Source of the DNA: JAYGED01 sp046582565
Lineage (GTDB): Bacteria; Pseudomonadota; Alphaproteobacteria; JAAXGF01
DNA: 11,254 bases
Assembly: GCA_046582565.1 (NCBI GenBank)
Contig: JAYGED010000065.1
Span: 1-11,254 of the forward strand
Direction of reading: 5' to 3'
The notes beneath the pieces are model-generated. The model saw only the letters and a list, made by a program, of their open reading frames with translations. It did not search any database and had not been told where the DNA came from. The position numbers were made by a program, and so were the translations under genes. This document shows positions 1-6,657 of this stretch, one piece after another (the first letter of the stretch is position 1; each line of letters starts with the position of its first letter).

Positions 1-23
1 TGCCTTTCCTTTTTAGTGGTTGC

Positions 24-39
24 AACAACAAACGTTGTT
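24..39. promoter_or_regulatory. Candidate operator palindrome at left edge
   Basis: A perfect 6-bp inverted repeat with a 4-bp spacer (AACAAC AAAC GTTGTT). It lies about 10-25 bases upstream of a purine-rich minus-strand stretch resembling a Shine-Dalgarno sequence at the window edge. The size and symmetry suit a dimeric repressor site of the LacI or TetR kind. The gene it would control is not visible, so this is inference. Confidence 0.25.
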
Positions 40-77
40 ACATTGCGATGCCGGCGGCGGGAGCCGTCCACAGCATC

Positions 78-200
78 AGAAGCGGACATTTTGCGACTAT
101 CCCCAGAATGTCCGCTTTCGGGAGTAAAGCAGACGTAAATCAAGGGATGTCAAAGAGTCCGCTAATAGCCAGGAACGAACATCGTCGGCGCCTTGGAGGC
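78..200. repeat. Dispersed hairpin repeat, copy 1 (5'-truncated, diverged)
   Basis: This copy begins with the right arm of hairpin H1 (AGCGGACATT, 81-90), then the linker TTGCGACTAtCCcCAG, an H2 hairpin (AATGTCCGCTTT ... AAAGCaGACGT, 107-136) and a decayed H3 (gTCCGCTAATAGCCA ... GAACAT). After H3 it carries CGTCGGC-N2-CTTGGA-N-GC, which also follows H3 in copy 3, so the element extends to about 200. It lies just past the 3' end of the EEP hydrolase gene, at the end of the ugp-type operon. The left arm of H1 is missing. Confidence 0.8.
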
Positions 201-222
201 GTAAATTGAGATCGTCGTATCC

Positions 223-1080
223 CTACCAATTCAAGCTCAACCGAAGAGGCTGGTGGTCAGATGCGTTTGTCGTCAGATCGACCCGAATATCAACTATGCA
301 ATCGCTCACATCATTCGATACGAAAAAAAAATCACGGCAATGAGGACCTTCAGGCCATGTCTTGTGGTCATAAATTCCGCAGGTTGGCGCATGGGGTTTC
401 TGCTCATGATGGCACGTCCAGGCATCGATCAATGGGGGCGTATTCTCATCGATAGGGCTGAGCATTTGATTGTATTCAGGGCTGGTTGCTGAAAAGTTGA
501 AATCACCACATACGATAAGCGATTTTGGCCGGGCTGAAATGGCATAAAGGCCCGTACCGGGATCGATACCGGGATTTCTGGCGTTGGCGCAGATTTGCCG
601 GTGGAGATGGCGAATCGCGGCTACCTGCTCACAGCGTTGCGCCTTGGAATGATATTCCAGATGGGTGGTCAAGATGCGCAGGCTGCGGTCACCATGGCGA
701 ATAACCACTTCCGTCATCTGCCGCGGCATATGCCTGGCTGCCGGGTCGGCGAGTTGCGGAAGCGGGTAGGCGAAAGATTGAATGACCGGCAAGCGCGACA
801 GGATCAAATTGCCAAATTGCCTGCGCTGCCCTGCTCCCTGGCCGTCAAGATTCATCGCAGGCCCAAAAATGGGTTCATGGTCGGGAAACAGCCGCGCCAA
901 GACCATGACCTGATCATCCGCGGCGCCTTGATCCAGATCAGGCATGAATCGAGCGACTTCCTGAAGGCAAATAACATCCGCATCACCGAGATTTCGCAAC
1001 ACGGCCGCGATGCGTTCAAGATCGACCCTGCCGTCGCACCCCAAACCACATTGGATGTTCCAGGTGCTGATGGAGATCAC
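223..1080 (-). CDS. EEP (endonuclease/exonuclease/phosphatase) family hydrolase, last gene of the ugp-type operon
   Basis: A 285-residue metal-dependent phosphodiesterase or phosphatase of the DNase I-like EEP superfamily. The family's active-site signatures appear in order: TWNIQ with metal-linked Asn8, LQEV with Glu41, GN at 90-91, TTHLE with His140, GDFNF with Asp193 and Asn195, a second acidic residue at RDF (Asp250), and the terminal SDH with Asp275 and His276. No signal peptide is visible, so it should act in the cytoplasm. The start is GTG; GTGA overlaps the stop of the upstream permease gene by 4 bp, implying translational coupling and a role tied to the transporter. In E. coli the corresponding place in the ugp operon is held by UgpQ, a glycerophosphodiester phosphodiesterase of an unrelated fold. 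I infer that this enzyme hydrolyses an imported phosphodiester, possibly releasing glycerol-3-phosphate. The substrate cannot be read from the sequence; sphingomyelinase-like or nuclease activity is not excluded. Confidence 0.88.
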   Translation of the reverse strand: MISISTWNIQCGLGCDGRVDLERIAAVLRNLGDADVICLQEVARFMPDLDQGAADDQVMVLARLFPDHEPIFGPAMNLDGQGAGQRRQFGNLILSRLPVIQSFAYPLPQLADPAARHMPRQMTEVVIRHGDRSLRILTTHLEYHSKAQRCEQVAAIRHLHRQICANARNPGIDPGTGLYAISARPKSLIVCGDFNFSATSPEYNQMLSPIDENTPPLIDAWTCHHEQKPHAPTCGIYDHKTWPEGPHCRDFFFVSNDVSDCIVDIRVDLTTNASDHQPLRLSLNW

Positions 1081-1901
1081 TTGATACCCGCATGCATGAA
1101 CGATTGCACAAACTGACGCTGAAACAACAGGAAGGCGATCAGCAGCGGCGCCACCGAGAGCAGGGTTGCCGCCGATATCAAAGACCAGTCAACACCCGAC
1201 TCAGGGGCGCCAAATATAGCCAGCCCGACGGTGAGAGGACGGGTCTCCACCGAATTGGTGATCACCAGCGGCCACAGGAAATTGTTCCAGTGATAGCTCA
1301 CCGAGACCAATCCGTAGGCCAGATAGGTGGAGCGGGAAAGCGGTATATAGACCTTCCATAAAATCTGCATCAGGGAGCAGCCTTCGATCCGCGCCGCGTC
1401 ATCCAGCTCCTTGGGGATAATTTTGAACGATTGGCGGAGCAGGAAAATCCCGAATGCACTCGCCATATACGGTAACCCGATGCCGGCGATCGTATCCACA
1501 TAACCGAGTTTGCTCATGATGGTGTAATTCTCGACGATCAACACTTCCGGCATGATCATCAACTGCACCAGAACCAACGCGAAGGCCACATCCTTGCCCC
1601 AAAATTCGAACCGGGCAAAGGCATAGGCGGCGAGGGTGCAGAGGACAAACTGCACCGCCAGAATGGAGGTCACCAGAGTGAAGGTGTTGATAAAATACTG
1701 AACGAACGGCGCCTGATCCCAGACCACGGCGAAATTGGCAAATGTGAGCGGTGCGAAGAGCTCGAACCGGGTGGCGAACTGGGGCGGATGAAAGCCGGCC
1801 CAAAACGCATACAGCAGGGGTGAAATCCACAGAACCGCCAGCATCCAGGCAGCGGATACCTCGAGACAGCCGCCCAGGGAAAATTGTCTTCGAGCGCTCA
1901 T
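1077..1901 (-). CDS. ugpE: ABC transporter permease, UgpE/MalG type
   Basis: A 274-residue inner-membrane permease. Hydrophobic segments lie at about 15-35, 70-95, 105-125, 140-157, 195-217 and 240-262, giving the six spans typical of the MalG class. The cytoplasmic EAA loop that docks on the ATPase is at about 163-190 (KELDDAARIEG followed by IPLSR). NTFTLV, FLLRQSF, and WNNFLWPLVIT resemble UgpE of E. coli. The ATG at 1901 overlaps the upstream permease stop (ATGA), with AAGGA about 10 bases before it inside the upstream coding sequence. It pairs with the UgpA-like permease to form the channel. The family call is firm; the glycerol-3-phosphate specificity is inferred from the whole operon. 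Confidence 0.9.
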   Translation of the reverse strand: MSARRQFSLGGCLEVSAAWMLAVLWISPLLYAFWAGFHPPQFATRFELFAPLTFANFAVVWDQAPFVQYFINTFTLVTSILAVQFVLCTLAAYAFARFEFWGKDVAFALVLVQLMIMPEVLIVENYTIMSKLGYVDTIAGIGLPYMASAFGIFLLRQSFKIIPKELDDAARIEGCSLMQILWKVYIPLSRSTYLAYGLVSVSYHWNNFLWPLVITNSVETRPLTVGLAIFGAPESGVDWSLISAATLLSVAPLLIAFLLFQRQFVQSFMHAGIK

Positions 1902-2782
1902 CTGTAGTGAATCCTTTTTTCAAGGAACAGAAACTGCCCGACCGCGGCCAAGGCCAGCAAGGCCAGCAGAACCACCGTCAGGGTGGCGGCATAGGATTCA
2001 TCGAAGAAACTGAAGGCGACTTCAAAGATGTAATAGAGCAGCAGTGAGCTCGCGTTGTTGGGCCCGCCCTTGGTCAGGATGAACAGATGATCGACCATCT
2101 TGAAGGAATTGATAACCGCGTTGATGCTCACGAACAGCGTCGTCGGCATGAGCAACGGCCAGGTGATGCGGCGAAAGACATACCAGCGCCCGGCGCCCTC
2201 CAGATAGGCGGCCTCGTTCAGTTCCTCGGGCAGGGACTGGAGAGCGGCGAGATAGAAAATCATGAAAAATCCGGCTTCTTTCCAGATCGTCATGACAATC
2301 AAACAACTGAGCACAAGGTCGGGGTCGCCAAGCCAGTTCTGACTGGGCAGGCCGACGGCGGCGCCAATCTGATCGAACAGGCCAATCTGAGGCGTATAGA
2401 AAAACAGCCAGATATTCGCCACCGCGATCATCGGCAGGATGGTCGGGGTGAAATAGGCCATGCGTACCAGGCCCCGCGCCGGCAGGCGGCGATTTACCCA
2501 CACGGCCATCAGCACGGCAAGGCCGATACTGGTCGGTATGGTGCCCAGCGCATACCACATGTTATTGCCAAGCACCTTCCAGAAAATGTCGTCCTCGGCC
2601 AACATTTGATAGTTTTCCAGGCCCACGAAAACTGAGGGCCGGATAGCCGTGCCTTCGGAAAACAGACTCTGCACCAGGGTGGCGACTGTCGGGTAATGGG
2701 TGAACGCCAGCAGGAACACCGCCGCCGGTAGCAGCAATAGCCAACCATAAACATGGTTCATGAAATTGGCGTTGGTCTTCAT
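1898..2782 (-). CDS. ugpA: ABC transporter permease, UgpA/MalF type
   Basis: A 294-residue inner-membrane permease, the partner of the next gene. Hydrophobic spans appear at about 12-31, 75-97, 107-130, 156-183, 213-235 and 263-287. The EAA loop is at about 187-214 (EELNEAAYLEGAG followed by TWPLLMP). FVGLENY near residue 52 and the terminal EKRIHYR match the UgpA pattern (FVGLDNF, ESKVRYQ in E. coli). I chose the ATG at 2782; an in-frame TTG one codon earlier (2785) is less likely, and neither has a strong ribosome binding site. That weak start, plus the stem-loop just upstream, would lower permease output relative to the binding protein, the usual ratio for such systems. The stop overlaps the next start by 4 bp. 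Confidence 0.9.
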   Translation of the reverse strand: MKTNANFMNHVYGWLLLLPAAVFLLAFTHYPTVATLVQSLFSEGTAIRPSVFVGLENYQMLAEDDIFWKVLGNNMWYALGTIPTSIGLAVLMAVWVNRRLPARGLVRMAYFTPTILPMIAVANIWLFFYTPQIGLFDQIGAAVGLPSQNWLGDPDLVLSCLIVMTIWKEAGFFMIFYLAALQSLPEELNEAAYLEGAGRWYVFRRITWPLLMPTTLFVSINAVINSFKMVDHLFILTKGGPNNASSLLLYYIFEVAFSFFDESYAATLTVVLLALLALAAVGQFLFLEKRIHYR

Positions 2783-2806
2783 CAATATGTCATTTCAGAA
2801 TGAAGG

Positions 2807-2835
2807 CCCCGGGCCACCCATGGGATGACCCGGGA
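2807..2835 (-). promoter_or_regulatory. Intercistronic stem-loop between binding protein and permease genes
   Basis: Read as mRNA (minus strand), CCCGGG+UCAUCC pairs with GGGUGG+CCCGGG around a 3-base loop, giving a 12-bp stem with two U-G wobbles. On the plus strand the same two positions are C-A mismatches, so the structure is better as transcript than as its complement. There is no following U run, so it is not a classical terminator. Stem-loops behind the binding-protein gene, as in malE-malF, are known to stabilise the upstream transcript against 3' exonucleases; that role is inferred here. Confidence 0.65.
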
Positions 2836-2851
2836 AGTTCAAGGATCGTAT

Positions 2852-4132
2852 TTATTGATAATTTTTGAGCAAACGATCCGCCTGTTTCTGAGCCGCCCCC
2901 AAGGCCTCTGCCGGCGAGCTTGAGCCGGTCAGCGCGGCCTGGATGGCGTCATCAAGCAATTTGCGGACGCGGCCGGTCTGATATGTGCTCAGTTCCGCGG
3001 TGGCAAATTCCAACTGGTCGCGGGCAACCGCGGCAGGCGGGAATGTGACCACGTATTTTTTCAGAGCATCGGTCTCATAGGCATCCGGACGGGTGCCGAT
3101 GTAACCGGTCTTGATGCTCCATTCAGCGGCGCGTTCCGGCGACGTCATATACTGGATCAGTTTCAGGGACGCCGAGCGCTCTTCCGCCGTGGTGTCCTTG
3201 AAGATGTAGAAGTTTCCACCACCGGTCGGCGTGCCGCGAGACTTCATGGCCGGTAGCATTGCGACGCCGAAATCGAAGGAGGCCGTGTCTTTGACCTTCG
3301 TCAGGTTGCCGGTGGAATGCCACATGATGGCGGTTTTCTGATCCAGGAAGTTCTGGCGCAGGGTGCCCCACTCAATGGTGCCGCTCGGCATGACGGCGTG
3401 TTTGGAACCGAGGTCTTTCCAGAACTGCAGGGCTTCAATGGTCGCTGGGGCATCGAAATAAGTCTCGTTGCCGGCGCCGTTCATCAGGGTCTGGCCGTTC
3501 TGTTTGGTCAAGGCGCCAAACATCCAGTACGGATAACCGGTCGACGGGATCATCATGCCCCACTGCGAGCCGTCGGCTTTGGTCAGTTTCTTACTCGTCG
3601 AGACGAGCTCATCCCAGGTTGCCGGGGGATTTTCCGGGTCCAGGCCGGCTTCCCTAAAAGCGTCTTTGTTGTAGTACATGACGATGGTCGAACGCTGGAA
3701 AGGAATGCCCCAGGTCTTGCCCTGGGTGATGCCGTTTTCCATCAGCGCCGGATAAAACTTTTTCAGCCAGGCCTTATCATCGGCGGTCTCCGCGATATCA
3801 TCGAAGGCTATGATCGCGCCCTGTTCGATCAGTTCATAGATATCGATCGAGAACATGACCGAAAGCTGTGCCGGTTTTCCGCTCTTCAACGCGGCAAGCG
3901 CCTTGATGCGGGCATCATTATAATTACCGGCGTAGATGGCATTGACCTTGATTTCCGGGTTATCGGCTTCGAAGCCGGCCACCAACCCATCGACGATTTG
4001 GGTCAGCGCACCGCCCACCGCGACCGGGTAATACATGGTCAACTCGACGGCGGCGGCGCTGCTCGCCTGCCCCAAGGTCAGGCCCGCGGCGATAACGGTC
4101 GCTCCCGCGGTTTTCGATAGATATTTCAGCAT
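2852..4132 (-). CDS. ugpB: Periplasmic substrate-binding protein, UgpB-like (glycerol-3-phosphate / glycerophosphodiester)
   Basis: A 426-residue extracellular solute-binding protein of the cluster B (MalE/UgpB) class. I chose the ATG at 4132 because AGGAG lies 7 bases upstream and the protein then opens with a signal peptide: basic MLKYLSK, a hydrophobic core to about residue 22, and an AXA-type cleavage near Ala28. An in-frame ATG at 4213 would add 27 residues that spoil the signal. Blocks shared with E. coli UgpB as I recall it include YYNKDAF-N-AGLDP in the first lobe, PPATWDEL just after it, and RAAEWSIKTGY near residue 345. In UgpB these flank the ligand cleft between the two lobes. It should capture the ligand in the periplasm and deliver it to the two permeases. 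Residue-level evidence for G3P over a related phosphodiester is not available from sequence alone. Confidence 0.9.
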   Translation of the reverse strand: MLKYLSKTAGATVIAAGLTLGQASSAAAVELTMYYPVAVGGALTQIVDGLVAGFEADNPEIKVNAIYAGNYNDARIKALAALKSGKPAQLSVMFSIDIYELIEQGAIIAFDDIAETADDKAWLKKFYPALMENGITQGKTWGIPFQRSTIVMYYNKDAFREAGLDPENPPATWDELVSTSKKLTKADGSQWGMMIPSTGYPYWMFGALTKQNGQTLMNGAGNETYFDAPATIEALQFWKDLGSKHAVMPSGTIEWGTLRQNFLDQKTAIMWHSTGNLTKVKDTASFDFGVAMLPAMKSRGTPTGGGNFYIFKDTTAEERSASLKLIQYMTSPERAAEWSIKTGYIGTRPDAYETDALKKYVVTFPPAAVARDQLEFATAELSTYQTGRVRKLLDDAIQAALTGSSSPAEALGAAQKQADRLLKNYQ

Positions 4133-4139
4133 AATCGCT

Positions 4140-4146
4140 CTCCTCT
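4140..4146 (-). promoter_or_regulatory. Ribosome binding site that fixes the ugpB start
   Basis: AGAGGAG on the minus strand ends 7 bases before the ATG at 4132. It is the strongest Shine-Dalgarno sequence in the operon, fitting the high output usually needed for a binding protein, and it selects this start over the ATG at 4213. The 102-bp gap between the ATPase stop and this start holds no other clear signal. Confidence 0.7.
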
Positions 4147-4234
4147 TTGCTTCGTTGTTGCGGCAGCTCCCCCATGAAGCCGTCCGTAAGTTTGCACTGC
4201 ATTTCAATTTCACAGCACGATGATTGCCCAGCGC

Positions 4235-5320
4235 CTACGTCGAGGCCTGTGGCGCCCCGCCGTTGGCGGCGGGGAAATTCCTCCGTTTTCCCGATTTCCG
4301 ATCGAAGATATGGACCGCTTCATCCGACCAGGTCAGCCGCGCCTGATGAGAGCGGCCAATGATGTAGCGGCCGGGCACCGTAATGCGCACGGTCTGCTCG
4401 CCAATCCTGGCATTCATGATCGTGTCGGCGCCCAGGTAGTCGGCGGCGATCAATTCCGCCGGCACGCCCCGGTCGTCCGAGACGGTGATGTGTTCCGGCC
4501 GAATCCCGAACACCAATCCATCGCCGGGGCCGGCCAAAATTCCGTCATGGTCGCTGCCTTCGATGACGGCCCCATTCGGTCCGTCGGTCAGGGTCAGCAA
4601 ATTCATCGGCGGGGTGCCAATAAAACCGGCGGCAAACGATGTTGCCGGCCGTTCATACAACTCTTCGGGCGGGCCTTCCTGTTCCATGTGACCGTCGCGC
4701 AGCAGGATGATCTTGTCGGCCATGCTCATGGCTTCCGTTTGATCGTGGGTGACGTAAATAACGGTGATTCCAAGCCGCTGTTGCAGCGACCTGATCTCGA
4801 CCCGCATGTCATGGCGTAGTTTGGCGTCCAGATTTGAGAGCGGCTCATCCATCAGGCAGATGCTGTTTTCAGAGATGATCGCCCGGGCCAGGGCAACCCG
4901 CTGGCGTTGGCCGCCGGACAATTGCCCGGGCCGTCTCTCGAGCAGTTCCGACAGGCCGACGATTTCCGCGACTTTGTTAAGTCTTATCGTCCGTTCGGGG
5001 GCCGGCACCCGGCGCACCTTGAGGCCGAAAATAATGTTCTCGGCAACATTCAGATGGGGGAACAGGGCGTAAGACTGGAAGACCATGGAGAGTTGGCGTT
5101 TGGCGGGCGCCAGGTGGGTGACATCCACGCCGCCAATCTCAATCGTCCCGTTGGTCACCGTATCGAGCCCGGCTATCATCCGTAAGGTGGTTGATTTGCC
5201 ACAGCCGGATGGCCCCAGTAGGACCAGAAACTGACCCTCGTCAACGGTGACGGATAGATCGTCAACGGCGACCACGTCGCCCCATTTTTTGGTAATGTTT
5301 GTGAGCCGGATTGCGGACAC
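4235..5320 (-). CDS. ugpC: ABC transporter ATP-binding protein, UgpC/MalK type
   Basis: A 361-residue ATPase that powers the importer from the cytoplasmic face. All nucleotide-binding motifs are intact: Walker A GPSGCGKST (36-44), Q-loop Gln82, signature LSGGQ (134-138), Walker B CLMDEP (155-160), D-loop SNLD (162-165) and switch His192 in YVTHDQTEA. The C-terminal third (about 235-340, with FGIRPEH near 290) is the TOBE/OB regulatory domain of the MalK/UgpC subfamily. The start is GTG at 5320, 15 bases after the repressor stop; its AGAGGT ribosome binding site overlaps the end of the repressor gene, coupling the two. The last 20 or so residues are not conserved family sequence. Its position directly behind the repressor, ahead of the binding protein, differs from the E. 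coli ugpBAECQ order. Confidence 0.93.
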   Translation of the reverse strand: MSAIRLTNITKKWGDVVAVDDLSVTVDEGQFLVLLGPSGCGKSTTLRMIAGLDTVTNGTIEIGGVDVTHLAPAKRQLSMVFQSYALFPHLNVAENIIFGLKVRRVPAPERTIRLNKVAEIVGLSELLERRPGQLSGGQRQRVALARAIISENSICLMDEPLSNLDAKLRHDMRVEIRSLQQRLGITVIYVTHDQTEAMSMADKIILLRDGHMEQEGPPEELYERPATSFAAGFIGTPPMNLLTLTDGPNGAVIEGSDHDGILAGPGDGLVFGIRPEHITVSDDRGVPAELIAADYLGADTIMNARIGEQTVRITVPGRYIIGRSHQARLTWSDEAVHIFDRKSGKRRNFPAANGGAPQAST

Positions 5321-5335
5321 CTTGAGCGAGACCTC

Positions 5336-6160
5336 TTACAAAACTTCGGGGAGAAACAACGCAACGGAACTGGTCTTGAGGGCGTTGGTAATAGAGTCCG
5401 GTGGCTGGGTATCGGTGAAAAAGGCGTCGATCTCGGATACATGGCCAAGGCGAACCATGGCTTCGGCATCGAATTTACTGTGATCGGCAACGGCGAAACG
5501 CTTTTTGGAAATTGCCATGGCTGTTTTCGATATCTGCACATCGCGGTAATCGTAATCGAGCATGCTGCCGTCGCCATCGATGGAGCCGATACTGAAGACG
5601 GCGAAATGAACCTTGAATCTTTTTAGAAATTCGCTGGTATCTTCGCCGGTGATCGCCTGATCGCGATTGCGGACCATGCCGCCCGCCAGGATGATCTCGA
5701 AATCCGTCCGTTCGCTGAGCACCGACACAACACGAATATGATTGGTGATAATACGCAATTCCCGATGTCCGGTGAGCGCTTCGGCGACCACTTCCATGGT
5801 TGTGCCTATATCGATAAAGAGGGACGAGCCGTCGGGTATTTGCGCCGCAACCAAAGCGGCGACAATGCGCTTTTGCTCGAGATTTCGTGATTTACGGTTG
5901 GCATAGGCAAGGGAATCGGATCCATGAGCGAGTCCGGCACCGCCATGATATCGCGCCACCTTGTTTTCCAGGGAAAGCTGTTCCACGTCACGCCGGATTG
6001 TCTGGGTGGAAACGTCGAAGTGCTCCGCCATGGCCTCAATGGAAATGAAACCATGCTGACGAACCATTTGCACCAGATGCCCCCGACGCGTGTCAACAAC
6101 GTATCGGCGGCCACTTGATAGCGCCTTATCGTCCCCTGCGTGGCGTTTTTCCGCTTTCAC
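5336..6160 (-). CDS. DeoR-family transcriptional repressor, GlpR-like
   Basis: A 274-residue DeoR-family regulator. The N-terminal winged helix-turn-helix lies at about 25-75, with the recognition helix in VSTQTIRRDV (50-59) and the following YHGGAGL. The C-terminal DeoRC sugar-phosphate sensor (about 95-250) carries FIDIGTT (115-121), ITN (138-140), ILAGG (157-161), DYDYRD (202-207) and VADHSKF (224-230). These follow E. coli GlpR, which senses glycerol-3-phosphate, block for block (IPNGSTLFIDIGTT, IILAGGELRSRD and VVDHSKF in GlpR). I chose GTG 6160 because TGGAG sits 5 bases upstream; the frame stays open to a TTG at 6241, which would add a 27-residue tail. It is the first gene of the operon, so it likely represses itself and the transporter until the imported phosphate ester appears inside the cell. 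The GlpR resemblance is the best clue to the substrate. Confidence 0.9.
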   Translation of the reverse strand: MKAEKRHAGDDKALSSGRRYVVDTRRGHLVQMVRQHGFISIEAMAEHFDVSTQTIRRDVEQLSLENKVARYHGGAGLAHGSDSLAYANRKSRNLEQKRIVAALVAAQIPDGSSLFIDIGTTMEVVAEALTGHRELRIITNHIRVVSVLSERTDFEIILAGGMVRNRDQAITGEDTSEFLKRFKVHFAVFSIGSIDGDGSMLDYDYRDVQISKTAMAISKKRFAVADHSKFDAEAMVRLGHVSEIDAFFTDTQPPDSITNALKTSSVALFLPEVL

Positions 6161-6247
6161 GGTTTCTCCATTCCCTCTTCGAGGATGCCCCAGAACATCC
6201 CTGTTTTTACTTATGTCATTCCCATGGAACAAAAATACCAATTTTCT

Positions 6248-6291
6248 GTTAGATAATCCACATAAAAGCGTTAGATAAACAACATAAAAAA
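6248..6291 (-). promoter_or_regulatory. Two 22-bp tandem direct repeats, candidate GlpR-like operator
   Basis: Units at 6248-6269 and 6270-6291 match at 18 of 22 positions; both read GTTAGATAA-N3-ACATAAAA on the plus strand (N3 is TCC or ACA). On the minus (transcribed) strand each reads TTTTATGT-N3-TTATCTAAC. The exact 22-bp spacing, about two helical turns, would place two repressor dimers on the same DNA face. The repeats sit 88-131 bases upstream of the repressor start in AT-rich DNA. A weak sigma-70-like pair, TTGTTT and GATTAT with an 18-base spacer, falls within them on the minus strand. Binding by the adjacent repressor is inference. Confidence 0.5.
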
Positions 6292-6455
6292 GAAATTTTT
6301 GAAATCAAGAGCCAATTACTGAAAACCCTACCAATTTCAGCCGTAGGCGGAAAAGTGCGTGCAATACTCGACGGTAAAGACGGTTTAACGCTAAAAAGGA
6401 GGGCAACCACTCCCGTTTAACGCTTTTACTGTACCGAATGAAGTTACCCGCCAAA

Positions 6456-6580
6456 CTTCCGCTTTGGGTCATAAGCAGACATCCCACGACTACCCTCAGA
6501 ATGTCCGCTTTCGGGGGTAAAGCGGACCTAATTCACTCAGGGCCATAATGTCCGCTAATAGCCACAAGCGGACATTTGCT
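6456..6580. repeat. Dispersed hairpin repeat, copy 2 (full length)
   Basis: A full three-hairpin copy. H1 is TTCCGCTTTGGGTCA-t-AAGCAGACAT, somewhat decayed in its left arm. H2 is AATGTCCGCTTT ... AAAGCGGAC. H3 has 10-bp arms AATGTCCGCT (6547-6556) and AGCGGACATT (6567-6576). Linkers ACGACTACCCTCAG and TAATTCAC...GGCCAT match copy 5 closely. It lies between the aminotransferase 3' end and the upstream region of the ugp-type operon. Confidence 0.9.
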
Positions 6581-6657
6581 GACAAGAAACATGACCGTCA
6601 TTTTTTTGTTAAGGTCCGCCGCCTATGCCTAGTCGCGACGGTGTTGATGTTCGACGG

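Larger units (their letters stand above)
1..222. other. Left-edge non-coding stretch with a palindrome and repeat copy 1
   Basis: No gene is supported here. Positions 24-39 form a 16-bp palindrome, AACAAC-AAAC-GTTGTT. Just left of it, read on the minus strand, is a purine-rich AAAAAGGAAAGG (about positions 3-14) that looks like a ribosome binding site, so a minus-strand gene may start just outside the window with the palindrome as its operator. Positions 78-200 are occupied by dispersed repeat copy 1. Plus-strand frame 1 is open from position 1 to about 137, but it runs through the repeat and shows no recognisable protein motif. Confidence 0.4.
6161..6657. other. Intergenic region: operon promoter/operator and repeat copy 2
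   Basis: A 497-bp gap between the repressor start and the aminotransferase stop. Its left part (6225-6310) is strikingly AT-rich and holds two 22-bp direct repeats, the likely promoter and operator of the ugp-type operon. The middle (6310-6455) has no supported gene; a 60-codon minus frame at 6305-6487 has no recognisable motif and runs into the repeat. GTTTAACGCT occurs twice (6383-6392 and 6415-6424), and TAACGCTTTTA (6418-6428) is an exact inverted copy of 6263-6273. The right part (6456-6580) is dispersed repeat copy 2. Confidence 0.6.

Noticed and set aside
595..1116. Long plus-strand open frame opposite the EEP hydrolase
   Set aside because: The minus-strand frame carries the full set of EEP motifs, while the plus frame has no domain-like sequence and is a shadow.
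3317..4120. 267-codon plus-strand frame opposite the binding protein
   Set aside because: The opposite strand encodes a complete UgpB-like protein with a signal peptide and good ribosome binding site; the plus frame is a coding shadow.
6305..6487. 60-codon minus frame before the operon
   Set aside because: It starts in repeat copy 2 and has no recognisable domain or ribosome binding site.
6583..6612. ATGAC-GTCAT followed by a T run as a terminator
   Set aside because: The inverted arms leave almost no loop and cannot form a stable hairpin, so a Rho-independent terminator is not supported.
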